Assembly (NCBI RefSeq): GCF_009859475.1
Contig: NZ_CP044549.1
Span: 1,426,001-1,490,000 of the forward strand
Source of the DNA: Hydrogenophaga sp. BPS33
GTDB lineage: Bacteria; Pseudomonadota; Gammaproteobacteria; Burkholderiales; Burkholderiaceae_C
DNA: 64,000 bases
Direction of reading: 5' to 3'
The position numbers and the translations under genes were made by a program. The notes beneath the pieces are model-generated. The model was not told the DNA's origin and did no database searches. It saw only the letters and a list, made by a program, of their open reading frames with translations. This document shows, in pieces, positions 1 to 7,807 of the stretch (its first letter is position 1; each line of letters opens with the position of its first letter).

Positions 1-447
1 ATGGCCCGCGATATTCCCAAAGCCTTGCCCGAGGCGCACATCGAGGGCTTCCTCGTGTCCGAGATGGTGGTCGGTGGCACCGAGTGCATCCTCGGTGTGC
101 GCAACGACCCGGCCTTCGGCCCCATGGTGACGTTTGGCCTGGGCGGCGTGCTGGTCGAGCTGCTGCGCGACGTGGTCACGCGGCCCGCGCCGGTGAGCCC
201 CGCGCAGGCGCTGGCGATGATGCGCGAGCTGCGCACCTGGCCGGTGCTGGCGGGCTGGCGCGGCGCAGTGCCCGGCGATACCGAGGCCATGGCCCAGGCC
301 ATTGCATCGCTGTCGCAACTGGCGATGGCGCAGCGCGATCGCATCGCGGAGATCGAAGTCAATCCCGTGGTGGTGTGCGCCCAGGGCAAGGGCGTGGTCG
401 CACTCGACGCGGTCATCCAGCCGATGCGAAAGGAGGCGCAGCGATGA
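1..447 (+). CDS. ADP-forming acyl-CoA ligase, C-terminal fragment (5' end outside window)
   Basis: The visible 148 residues match the end of an ATP-grasp domain of ADP-forming acyl-CoA synthetases (NDP-forming acetyl-CoA synthetase family), which make an acyl-CoA from acid, CoA and ATP. The stretch EMVVGGTECILGVRNDPAFGPMV lines up with EMVVGVVNDADFGPLVM near the end of the complete paralogue at 2051-4195, and both end in a (D/E)-(F/V)-NPV-V motif. The ATG at base 1 is probably internal, because a full family member is about 700 residues. Its stop overlaps the next start as ATGA (444-447), so the two genes are translationally coupled. Confidence 0.85.
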   Translation: MARDIPKALPEAHIEGFLVSEMVVGGTECILGVRNDPAFGPMVTFGLGGVLVELLRDVVTRPAPVSPAQALAMMRELRTWPVLAGWRGAVPGDTEAMAQAIASLSQLAMAQRDRIAEIEVNPVVVCAQGKGVVALDAVIQPMRKEAQR

Positions 448-1259
448 ACGCGCACACCGAGGAAGACCCCGTGTTGCTGTGGGAGCGCGAGGGACCGATC
501 GTGGTGCTCACGCTCAACCGCCCCAAGACCCGCAACATGATCAGCGGCGAGTTGACGGATGCGCTGGTGCAGGCCTGCGGCCGCATCGCGGCGGACGTCT
601 CCATCAAGTGCGCGATTCTCACAGCGGCCGGGCACGTATTCTGCGCGGGCGGCAACCTCAAGGCCATGCACGCCCGCGAACACCACTTTGCCGGCAGCCC
701 GGCGGAGAACCGCGTGTATTACGACAGTGGCGTGCAGCGGCTGGCGCGTGCCTTCAGTGCACTGGACGTACCGGTGGTGGCGGCTGTCAATGGCGCGGCG
801 GTGGGCGCGGGCCTGGACCTGGTGCTGCTGTGCGATGTGCGCATTGCCGTGGACACCACCGTGTTTGCCGAGAGCTTCATCCGCCTGGGCCTGGTGTCCG
901 CCGCCGGTGGCAGCTGGCTGCTGCAACGCCACGTGGGGCCGGCCGCAGCGGCCGAGCTCACGCTCACGGGCGACGATTTCGATGCCCGGCGCGCGCTGCA
1001 ACTGGGCGTGGTGTCGCAGGTGGTGTCCGTCGAGCAGCTGCTGCCACGCGCCCGCGAGATCGCGCAGCGCATCGCACGCCACCCGGCGCACGCCATCCGC
1101 CTGAACAAGCGCTTGCTGCGCGAGTCCCAGACGCAGTCGCTCGAAGGCACGCTGACCCTGGCCGCGAGCATGCAAGGCCTGGCGCAGCACACCGCCGACC
1201 ACCGCGAGGCCGTGGCCGCCGCGCTGGAGCAGCGCGCACCGAACTACGTCGACAAGTAA
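444..1259 (+). CDS. Enoyl-CoA hydratase/isomerase (crotonase) family protein
   Basis: A 271-residue crotonase-fold protein acting on acyl-CoA thioesters. The oxyanion-hole loops are visible (CAGGNLKAM at 67-75; NGAAVGAG at 116-123). The two glutamates used by classical enoyl-CoA hydratases are not kept: by alignment with the rat enzyme they fall on Asp125 and Phe145. The region RLGLVSAAGGSWLL resembles PaaG-type isomerases. I therefore call the superfamily but not the reaction; isomerase, hydrolase or retro-Claisen activity are all possible. The ATG at 444 overlaps the upstream ligase stop. The start is supported by AGGAGG at 431-436. Confidence 0.85.
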   Translation: MNAHTEEDPVLLWEREGPIVVLTLNRPKTRNMISGELTDALVQACGRIAADVSIKCAILTAAGHVFCAGGNLKAMHAREHHFAGSPAENRVYYDSGVQRLARAFSALDVPVVAAVNGAAVGAGLDLVLLCDVRIAVDTTVFAESFIRLGLVSAAGGSWLLQRHVGPAAAAELTLTGDDFDARRALQLGVVSQVVSVEQLLPRAREIAQRIARHPAHAIRLNKRLLRESQTQSLEGTLTLAASMQGLAQHTADHREAVAAALEQRAPNYVDK

Positions 1260-1271
1260 GAAGGAAACACC

Positions 1272-2045
1272 ATGATCAATCTGATGGACATGACCGGCCG
1301 CAACGTGATGGTCACGGGCGCGGCCCAGGGCATCGGCCTGGAGGCCGCGCGCCTGCTGCACCAGCTGGGCGCGCGCCTCACGCTGGTCGACGCCAACGAA
1401 GGCAAGCTGCGCGAAGCGGTGGACGGGCTGGAAAAGGACCGCGTGCTCGCCCTGGGCGGCAGCGTGACGGACCGCGACTTCCTGGGCCGCGTGGTCGACC
1501 AGGCGGCGCAGCGCTTTGGTGGCATCCACGGCTTGGTTAACAACGCCGGCATCACGCGCACCGCCATGATCGACAACATGACGGTCGAGCAGTGGCAGCA
1601 GGTGATCGACGTCAACCTGACCGGCGTCTTCAATTGCCTGCAGATCGCGGGCACGGAGATGAAGAAGCGCGCCGAGGCCGGCGAGCGCGATCCGGGCGTG
1701 ATCGTCAACGTCTCGTCCGACGCAGGCCGCAAAGGCACCATCGGGCAGATCAACTACGGCGCGGCCAAGTCGGGCGTGCTGGGTCTGACCATGAGCGCGG
1801 CGCGCGAATGGGGTCGCTGGGGCATTCGCGTGAACAGCGTGGCCTACGGCGTGGTGGCCACGGAGATGACCGAGGTGGTGCGCAGCGACAAGTTCAAGGA
1901 CCGCTACCTGGCGAACATTCCGCTCGCCCGCTTCCTCGACCCCGACGAGGCCGTGAAATCCATCGCCTTCCTGGTCTCCTCGGCCAGCAGCTTCATCACG
2001 GGGCAGCACCTGTCGGTCAACGGCGGCTCCCACATCACCGCCTGA
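1272..2045 (+). CDS. SDR family oxidoreductase (FabG-like 3-hydroxyacyl-CoA/ACP dehydrogenase)
   Basis: A 257-residue classical short-chain dehydrogenase. The Rossmann motif TGAAQGIG is near residues 15-22, NNAG follows at about 90, the catalytic Ser is in VNVSSDAG and the Tyr-x3-Lys is NYGAAKSG; the C-terminus INGG-like segment VNGGSHIT is typical of FabG. It probably interconverts a 3-hydroxyacyl- and 3-oxoacyl-CoA with NAD(P)H. It lies 12 bases after the crotonase with AAGGAAAC as ribosome site, and 5 bases before the ADP-forming ligase, so it belongs to the same operon. Confidence 0.88.
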   Translation: MINLMDMTGRNVMVTGAAQGIGLEAARLLHQLGARLTLVDANEGKLREAVDGLEKDRVLALGGSVTDRDFLGRVVDQAAQRFGGIHGLVNNAGITRTAMIDNMTVEQWQQVIDVNLTGVFNCLQIAGTEMKKRAEAGERDPGVIVNVSSDAGRKGTIGQINYGAAKSGVLGLTMSAAREWGRWGIRVNSVAYGVVATEMTEVVRSDKFKDRYLANIPLARFLDPDEAVKSIAFLVSSASSFITGQHLSVNGGSHITA

Positions 2046-2050
2046 TCGCC

Positions 2051-4195
2051 ATGCCATTGAATCCCAAGCTGCTCGCACCGGGCAGCATCGCCGTCGTCGG
2101 CGCATCCGAAGCCCTGGGCAAGACGGGCGGCAAGATTCTTCATTGCGCGAAGTCGGCCGGTTTCGCGGGGCCGATCTACCCCGTGAACCCCGGTGGTCAC
2201 GCATCCCTGCAAGGGCTCAAGGCCTATGCCACGCTGGACGATCTGCCCGAGGTGCCCGATCTCTTGCTGATCAGCATTCCCGGTGCAGGCGTGCCGGCGT
2301 TGATCGAAGATGCCGCCCGCCGTGGGTGCGCGGGCGCGGTGGTGTTTTCGTCGGACGTGGTGCCCGCCGACATGGCGCGCGCGGTGGACGTGGCGCGCCG
2401 CGCGGGCATGAGCGTGCTCGGACCCAACACCGAAGGCCTCTACGTGCCGCAGGCCGGCCTGGCCGCGACCTTTGCCCACGTGGTGGAGGAATGCATTGCC
2501 CACCCACCTCCGGCGTTTCCTTCGCGCCGCCGGGTGGCGGTGGTGTCGCAAAGCGGGGGCATCGGCTTTGCGTTGTTTGGCCGTGCCCTGGCCGCGCACC
2601 TGGATCTGCGCAGCGTGGTCACCACCGGCAACGAGGCCGATCTGGAGGTGCTGGACTTCGTCGAGCGCCTGGTCGAGCAGGGCGACGCGGGCGTGATCCT
2701 GCTGTTCATCGAAGGCCTGAAGGACGCGCGGCGGTTTGCCACAGTGGCCCAGCGCGCGGCCGAGCGGCAGGTGCCCATCGTGGTGATGAAGGTGGGACGC
2801 TCCGAAGCCGGCCAGCGCGCGGCGATCTCGCACACCGCGCACCTCGCGGGGGCGGACACGGCTTACGACGCGGCCTTCGAGCGGCACGGCGTGCTCCGCG
2901 TCTTCGACGTGGAAGAAATGCTGGCGGCCGCTGCGGCCCTGTCGCTCATGCCCTTCATGACCGGCCACCGCGTGGCGGTGGTGACCACCTCGGGCGGCGC
3001 GGGCGGATGGGCGGCCGACCTGTTGTCCGCACAGGGCCTGGAAATTCCGGCCCTGTCGGCTGGGTTGCAGCAGGCCCTGATGGTCCACTTGCCCGCGTAT
3101 GCGTCGGCGGGCAACCCGGTGGACACCACCGTGGCCGCCACCGAACAGAAAGGCCGCGCGATGTTGGCCGTGATCGAGGCGCTCGCCACCTCGGGCGAGG
3201 TCGACGCCGTGCTGCTCAACATGGGCCTGTCGGCCCAGGGCCGCATCGACGGCATGGCGCCCGCCATGCAGCCCTTGCTGGCGCGCTGTGGCGTGCCGGT
3301 GCTGTTCCACTCGCACATCACGCCGTCGGCCCAGAACCTGCAGGCGCTGGCGGCCATTGGCGCGCATGGCTTTCCGTCGTTCCGTGCCTGCGCCAGTGGC
3401 CTGGATGCCCTGCGCCGCTATGGCCGGTTCCAGCAGCAGCGGGCCACGGCGCAGCCCGGCACCCTGTGCCCCCCACCAGGGCGCTCGCCTTTGCTGGAGC
3501 CCGGCGCCTTGGCCGACGGCGTGCTGGGTGAAGCGCAGACCCGCGAACTGGTGTCGCACTACCGCATCCCCATGCCGCCGAGCGCGCTGGTGCAGGACGC
3601 GAAAGCCGCGATGGCCGCGGCGCAAGGTATGGGGTTTCCAGTGGTGCTCAAGATCCAGTCGCCCGACATCGCCCACAAGACCGAGGCCGGTGGCGTCGAA
3701 CTGCACGTGGGCGAAGACACGCTGCACGCGGCCTATGAGCGCCTCATGCGCAACGTGCGCCAGCACGCGCCGCACGCGCGGCTGGAGGGCGTGCAAGTGC
3801 AGAAGATGATGCCGCCCGGCCACGAGATGGTGGTGGGCGTGGTGAACGACGCCGACTTCGGCCCGCTGGTCATGCTGGGCTTTGGCGGCATCTACGTCGA
3901 GGTGTTGAAGGACGTGGTGTTCGCGCCGCCGCCCATTGCCCATGCCGGTGCGCTGCGCATGGTGGACCGGCTCAAGGCCTCGGCCATTCTGAAAGGCGCG
4001 CGCGGCCGCCCGCCGGCCGATCTGGACGCGCTGGCCGGGTTCATCGTCGCCGTCTCGCAACTCGCGGCCGATGCCGACGGCGTGATCGACCAGATCGACT
4101 TCAACCCGGTACTCGTGTACCCGAAAGGCCAGGGCGTGGTGGCGGTGGACGCGCTCGTCGCCACCCGACCGAATGCTCTGCAGGAGACGCATTGA
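2051..4195 (+). CDS. Acyl-CoA synthetase (ADP-forming), full-length
   Basis: A 714-residue single-chain member of the acetate-CoA ligase (ADP-forming) family. The order is a CoA-binding domain (IAVVGASEALGKTGG, 13-27), a succinyl-CoA-ligase-like domain (VVSQSGGIGFAL, about 164-175), the phosphate-carrying His region (ISHTAHLAG, His261) and a C-terminal ATP-grasp domain from about 495 (VVLKIQSPDIAHKTEAGGV). It activates a carboxylic acid to its CoA thioester with ATP giving ADP and phosphate. The product of the gene fragment at 1-447 is a paralogue, so the cluster carries two such ligases. The start ATG is 5 bases past the SDR stop. Confidence 0.9.
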   Translation: MPLNPKLLAPGSIAVVGASEALGKTGGKILHCAKSAGFAGPIYPVNPGGHASLQGLKAYATLDDLPEVPDLLLISIPGAGVPALIEDAARRGCAGAVVFSSDVVPADMARAVDVARRAGMSVLGPNTEGLYVPQAGLAATFAHVVEECIAHPPPAFPSRRRVAVVSQSGGIGFALFGRALAAHLDLRSVVTTGNEADLEVLDFVERLVEQGDAGVILLFIEGLKDARRFATVAQRAAERQVPIVVMKVGRSEAGQRAAISHTAHLAGADTAYDAAFERHGVLRVFDVEEMLAAAAALSLMPFMTGHRVAVVTTSGGAGGWAADLLSAQGLEIPALSAGLQQALMVHLPAYASAGNPVDTTVAATEQKGRAMLAVIEALATSGEVDAVLLNMGLSAQGRIDGMAPAMQPLLARCGVPVLFHSHITPSAQNLQALAAIGAHGFPSFRACASGLDALRRYGRFQQQRATAQPGTLCPPPGRSPLLEPGALADGVLGEAQTRELVSHYRIPMPPSALVQDAKAAMAAAQGMGFPVVLKIQSPDIAHKTEAGGVELHVGEDTLHAAYERLMRNVRQHAPHARLEGVQVQKMMPPGHEMVVGVVNDADFGPLVMLGFGGIYVEVLKDVVFAPPPIAHAGALRMVDRLKASAILKGARGRPPADLDALAGFIVAVSQLAADADGVIDQIDFNPVLVYPKGQGVVAVDALVATRPNALQETH

Positions 4196-4196
4196 C

Positions 4197-4586
4197 ATGA
4201 CACAGAACAACCCAGGCATCGGCATCGACGCCGAGTTCCAGCGGCATCTCGACGAGGGCAGCTTCAAGATCCAGCGCGCGCGGCAGAGCGGGCGCGCCTT
4301 CTACTACCCGCGCGTGGCCGAGCCCGGCACCGGCGCCACGGACCTGGAATGGTTCGAACCCAGCGGCCGTGGCGTGGTGTACGCGACCACGGTGGTGCGC
4401 GTGAAGCCGCCCGGCGAACCCTACAACGTGGCCCTGGTCGACCTGGAGGAAGGCCCGCGGGTGACGAGCAAGGTGGTGGGCATCGCGCCCGATGCGGTGC
4501 GCATCGGCATGCGTGTGCAAGCCCGCATCGATGCGGTGGAGGGGAAGGCCTTGTTGGTGTTCGTGCCGGAGGACGCAGCGACATGA
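4197..4586 (+). CDS. OB-fold (DUF35-type) protein lacking the zinc-ribbon cysteines
   Basis: A 129-residue protein of the DUF35/OB-fold family, which normally has an N-terminal rubredoxin-like zinc ribbon followed by an OB fold and partners thiolase-like enzymes. Here the ribbon region reads IQRARQSGRAFYYPR, with Arg and Ser where CxxC is expected, and no cysteine occurs in the whole protein. The OB fold (VVYATTVVRVKPPGEPYNVALVDLEEGPRVTSKVVG) is intact. Its stop overlaps the following thiolase-like gene as ATGA, which supports a heteromeric complex between the two. I chose ATG 4197, one base after the ligase stop. Confidence 0.85.
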   Translation: MTQNNPGIGIDAEFQRHLDEGSFKIQRARQSGRAFYYPRVAEPGTGATDLEWFEPSGRGVVYATTVVRVKPPGEPYNVALVDLEEGPRVTSKVVGIAPDAVRIGMRVQARIDAVEGKALLVFVPEDAAT

Positions 4587-5743
4587 GTGACATGAAATTT
4601 CCCCGAGGCAAAACCGCCGTGGTCGGCGCCGCCACCTTCGGCATGGGGGCCGCGCCCGGCTACGAGGCGATCGACCTGGCCGTGCACGCCAGCCTGAAGG
4701 CACTGGCCCAGGCGGGCCTGCAGCCTTCCGACGTCGACGGCCTGTTCACCACCTTGCCGCAGGACCCGTTCTCCTCGCTCACCATCGCGGAGTACCTCGG
4801 CATCCACCCCAGCGTCACCGACAACAGCCGCACCGGCGGCTCCTCGTTCCAGATCCAGGCCATGTGGGCCGCGTTGGCGCTCGATGCCGGCCTGTGCAAC
4901 GTGGCCCTGATCACCTACGGCAGCAACCAGCGCTCGGCCGCGGGCGGGCTGGTGGCCAGCGGTGGCACGCCCATCGTCTACGAACACCGCTACAAACCCA
5001 TGAACCCGCCGTCGTCCTATGCGATGGCGGCTGCGCGCCACATGCACGAATACGGCACCACCCGTGAGCAACTCGCGCACGTGGCCGTGGCCGCGCGCCA
5101 GTGGGCCCAACGCAACCCGGACGCGTTCATGCGCGATCCGCTGAGCATCGACGACGTGTTGAACGCGCGCATGGTGTCCGACCCCTTGACCGTGCGCGAC
5201 TGCTGCCTCGTCACCGACGGCGCTGCCGCGGTGGTGATGGTGCGCGCCGACCGCGCCCGGGACTTGGCCGGCAAGCCCGCGTACCTGCTCGGCTCCGCCT
5301 CGGCCACTTCGCACCGCTCCATCGGCAACATGGGCGACCTCACCGTGACCGCCGCGCTCGAGAGCGGCGCGCGCGCCTACGCGCAAGCCGGCGTGAAGGC
5401 CAGCGACATCGACGTGGCCTTGCTCTACGACGCCTTCACCATCAACACCATCCTGTTCCTGGAAGACCTGGGTTTCTGTGCCAAGGGCGAGGGCGGAGCC
5501 TTCGTGGACAAGGGCGGTATCGCGCCCGGTGGGCGGCTCGCGGTCAACACCAATGGCGGCGGCCTCTCGTGCGTGCACCCCGGCATGTACGGCCTGTTCA
5601 CCATGGTCGAGGCCGTGGAGCAGGTGCGTGGCACGGCGGGCGAGCGTCAGGTGCCGGGCGCGAAGCTCGCCATAGCGCATGGCAACGGCGGTGTGTTGTC
5701 CAGCCAGGCCACGGCAATCTTCGGATCGGAGGAGACGTTGTGA
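4583..5743 (+). CDS. Thiolase-fold protein without nucleophilic Cys (Ltp2/SCP-x-like, probable aldolase subunit)
   Basis: A 386-residue thiolase-superfamily protein. At the nucleophile loop it has DNSRTGGSS, putting Arg83 where thiolases have Cys. The histidine of the thiolase HDCF motif is replaced by Tyr282 (LLYDAFTI), and the C-terminal GHP motif becomes CVHPGMYG. Loss of the Cys together with Tyr at these places is what is known for Ltp2-type steroid side-chain aldolases, which work with a DUF35 partner; here the partner gene overlaps immediately upstream. I infer a retro-aldol C-C cleaving enzyme acting on a beta-hydroxyacyl-CoA, but a degenerate thiolase without activity cannot be excluded. 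Confidence 0.85.
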   Translation: MSDMKFPRGKTAVVGAATFGMGAAPGYEAIDLAVHASLKALAQAGLQPSDVDGLFTTLPQDPFSSLTIAEYLGIHPSVTDNSRTGGSSFQIQAMWAALALDAGLCNVALITYGSNQRSAAGGLVASGGTPIVYEHRYKPMNPPSSYAMAAARHMHEYGTTREQLAHVAVAARQWAQRNPDAFMRDPLSIDDVLNARMVSDPLTVRDCCLVTDGAAAVVMVRADRARDLAGKPAYLLGSASATSHRSIGNMGDLTVTAALESGARAYAQAGVKASDIDVALLYDAFTINTILFLEDLGFCAKGEGGAFVDKGGIAPGGRLAVNTNGGGLSCVHPGMYGLFTMVEAVEQVRGTAGERQVPGAKLAIAHGNGGVLSSQATAIFGSEETL

Positions 5744-5858
5744 ATGCGCTGAAGAACCCGCATGCGTGTGACGCCTGAGCTTCGCGATCACGAAGGCAAG
5801 GTCTGGCGCGGCGATGGAAGGCGATAAGAAAACGGGATGCCGCTTCGCTCAATCGGTA

Positions 5859-5888
5859 TTGGACGCACCCGCAGCGCGTCGATACGCT
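5859..5888 (+). promoter_or_regulatory. Possible sigma70-type promoter before etfBA copy 1
   Basis: The 168-base gap 5744-5911 holds TTGGAC (5859-5864) followed after 18 bases by TACGCT (5883-5888), or after 16 bases by GATACG. It precedes the GGAGGGG ribosome site (5902-5908) of etfB. The match is modest and only positional. It suggests that this etf pair can be transcribed separately from the genes upstream. Confidence 0.3.
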
Positions 5889-5911
5889 GATGCTCTTTTT
5901 TGGAGGGGCAG

Positions 5912-6661
5912 ATGAAAGTGTTGGTGGCCGTGAAGCGCGTGGTGGACTACAACGTCAAGGTGCGCGTGAAGAGCGACGGCAGCGGTGTGGACATCGCCAA
6001 CGTCAAGATGAGCATGAACCCGTTCGACGAGATCGCGGTCGAAGAGGCCGTGCGCTTGAAGGAGAAGGGCGTGGTGACCGAGGTGATCGCGGTCTCCTGC
6101 GGCGTGGCGCAATGCCAGGAAACGCTGCGCACGGCCATGGCGATTGGCGCGGACCGCGCGATCCTGGTGGAGACCACCGAAGAACTGCAACCGCTGGCCG
6201 TGGCCAAGCTCCTGAAGGCCTTGGTCGACAAGGAACAACCGCAACTCATCATCCTGGGCAAGCAAGCCATTGATGACGACTGCAACCAGACGGGCCAGAT
6301 GCTGGCCGCGCTGGCCGGTCTGCCGCAAGCCACGTTTGCGTCCAAGGTCGAAGTGGCCGACGGCAAGGCCAACGTGACGCGCGAAGTCGACGGCGGGCTG
6401 GAGACGCTGGCGATCACGCTGCCGGCGGTCATCACCACCGACCTGCGCCTGAACGAGCCACGTTACGTGACGCTGCCCAACATCATGAAGGCGAAGAAGA
6501 AGCAGCTGGACATTGTGAAACCCGAAGACCTGGGCGTGGACGTGAAGCCGCGCATCAAGACCTTGAAGGTGAGCGAGCCGCCCAAGCGCGGCGCGGGCAT
6601 CAAGGTGGCCGATGTGGCCACCCTGGTCGAGAAACTCAAAAACGAAGCGAAGGTGATCTGA
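5912..6661 (+). CDS. etfB: Electron transfer flavoprotein subunit beta, copy 1
   Basis: A 249-residue EtfB, the small subunit of the FAD/AMP heterodimer that takes electrons from acyl-CoA dehydrogenases and passes them to ETF:ubiquinone oxidoreductase. The N-terminus [20 protein letters not shown] and the signature [19 protein letters not shown] are typical. I start at ATG 5912, 3 bases after GGAGGGG; an in-frame TTG at 5900 is less likely. It differs from the second copy at 40158-40907 at only about six residues (for example Ala6/Pro6). etfA follows after 2 bases. Confidence 0.95.
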   Translation: MKVLVAVKRVVDYNVKVRVKSDGSGVDIANVKMSMNPFDEIAVEEAVRLKEKGVVTEVIAVSCGVAQCQETLRTAMAIGADRAILVETTEELQPLAVAKLLKALVDKEQPQLIILGKQAIDDDCNQTGQMLAALAGLPQATFASKVEVADGKANVTREVDGGLETLAITLPAVITTDLRLNEPRYVTLPNIMKAKKKQLDIVKPEDLGVDVKPRIKTLKVSEPPKRGAGIKVADVATLVEKLKNEAKVI

Positions 6662-6663
6662 TC

Positions 6664-7608
6664 ATGACGGTCCTTGTCATTGCCGAACACGACAACGCGT
6701 CCCTCAAGGGAGCGACCCTCAACACGGTAAAGGCCGCCGCCGAGATCAGCATGTTCCTGGATGGTCAGGTGCATGTGCTGGTCGCGGGTCACCAGGCCAA
6801 GGCGGCGGCCGATGCGGCGGCGCAGATCGCTGGCGTTGCGAAGGTGATCCATGCCGACACACCGGGTCTTGAACACGGCCTGGCCGAGAACGTGGCTGCG
6901 CAGGTACTGGCCCTGGCTGGCAACTACAGCCATATCCTCTTCCCCGCCACCGCCGGTGGCAAGAACGTAGCCCCGCGCGTGGCCGCTGCGCTGGACGTGG
7001 GGCAGGTCAGTGACATCACCAAGGTGATCAGCACCGACACCTTCGAGCGCCCGATCTACGCGGGCAACGCCATCGCCACTGTGCAGGCCACCGACGCCAA
7101 GCACGTGATCACCGTGCGCACGACCGGCTTCGACCCGGCCGCAGCCAGCGGTGGCAGCGCCGCGGTGGAAACCGCCACGGCCGCACTGGCGGATGGAAAA
7201 AGCGAATTCAAGGGCAGCGAGATCGCGAAGAACGACCGCCCGGAACTGACCGCCGCGAAGATCATCGTCTCCGGTGGCCGTGCGCTGGGCAGCAGCGAGA
7301 AGTTCAACGAGGTGATGACGCCGCTGGCCGACAAGCTCGGTGCGGCCATCGGTGCCAGCCGCGCGGCGGTGGACGCGGGCTATGCGCCCAACGACTTGCA
7401 AGTGGGCCAGACCGGCAAGATCGTGGCACCCCAGCTCTACATCGCCGCCGGCATCTCCGGTGCCATCCAGCATCTGGCGGGCATGAAGGACAGTAAGGTG
7501 ATCGTGGCGATCAACAAGGACCCGGAAGCACCGATCTTCTCGGTGGCCGACTACGGCCTCGAAGCCGATCTGTTCGGAGCCGTGCCCGAGCTCGTGGGCA
7601 CGTTGTAA
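6664..7608 (+). CDS. etfA: Electron transfer flavoprotein subunit alpha, copy 1
   Basis: A 314-residue EtfA. The FAD-binding C-terminal half is clear ([20 protein letters not shown] and the [23 protein letters not shown] motif). It forms the ETF heterodimer with the EtfB encoded 2 bases upstream and should serve the acyl-CoA dehydrogenases encoded at 17733-20047. Compared with the second EtfA (40908-41843) the C-terminal two-thirds is almost identical, while the first 70 residues diverge and include a short insertion here (EISMFLDGQ). Confidence 0.95.
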   Translation: MTVLVIAEHDNASLKGATLNTVKAAAEISMFLDGQVHVLVAGHQAKAAADAAAQIAGVAKVIHADTPGLEHGLAENVAAQVLALAGNYSHILFPATAGGKNVAPRVAAALDVGQVSDITKVISTDTFERPIYAGNAIATVQATDAKHVITVRTTGFDPAAASGGSAAVETATAALADGKSEFKGSEIAKNDRPELTAAKIIVSGGRALGSSEKFNEVMTPLADKLGAAIGASRAAVDAGYAPNDLQVGQTGKIVAPQLYIAAGISGAIQHLAGMKDSKVIVAINKDPEAPIFSVADYGLEADLFGAVPELVGTL

Positions 7609-7621
7609 CGGGAGAGGGCGC

Positions 7622-7807
7622 ATGGCACTGCTTCGCCAATGTCTGCTGGAACTGCGCGCCAAGCGCGCCGACGACCGGCGCGTGGTCATGCCGCTCGATG
7701 AGCCGCGCGCCGCACCGGCGAATCAACCCCGGTGGGACCTCGCAACGCCCCCTCCGCTGCCGAGAGCGAAGGCCGGCCGGATGCCATGGCCAGTTCTGTC
7801 CGGTTGA
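7622..7807 (+). CDS. Small ORF of unknown function after etfA
   Basis: A possible 61-residue protein (MALLRQCLLELRAKRADDRRVV...) starting 13 bases after etfA, with GGGAGAGGG (7611-7619) just upstream of ATG 7622. Codon use over the first 35 residues is like that of the neighbours, but I recognise no family, and the last 20 residues overlap the start of the LuxR-type regulator in another frame. It could be a leftover of a truncated gene or simply non-coding. Confidence 0.25.
   Translation: MALLRQCLLELRAKRADDRRVVMPLDEPRAAPANQPRWDLATPPPLPRAKAGRMPWPVLSG

Noticed and set aside
1904..4267. Minus-strand open frame of 787 codons
   Set aside because: Shadow of the ADP-forming ligase gene, with shadow-like composition.
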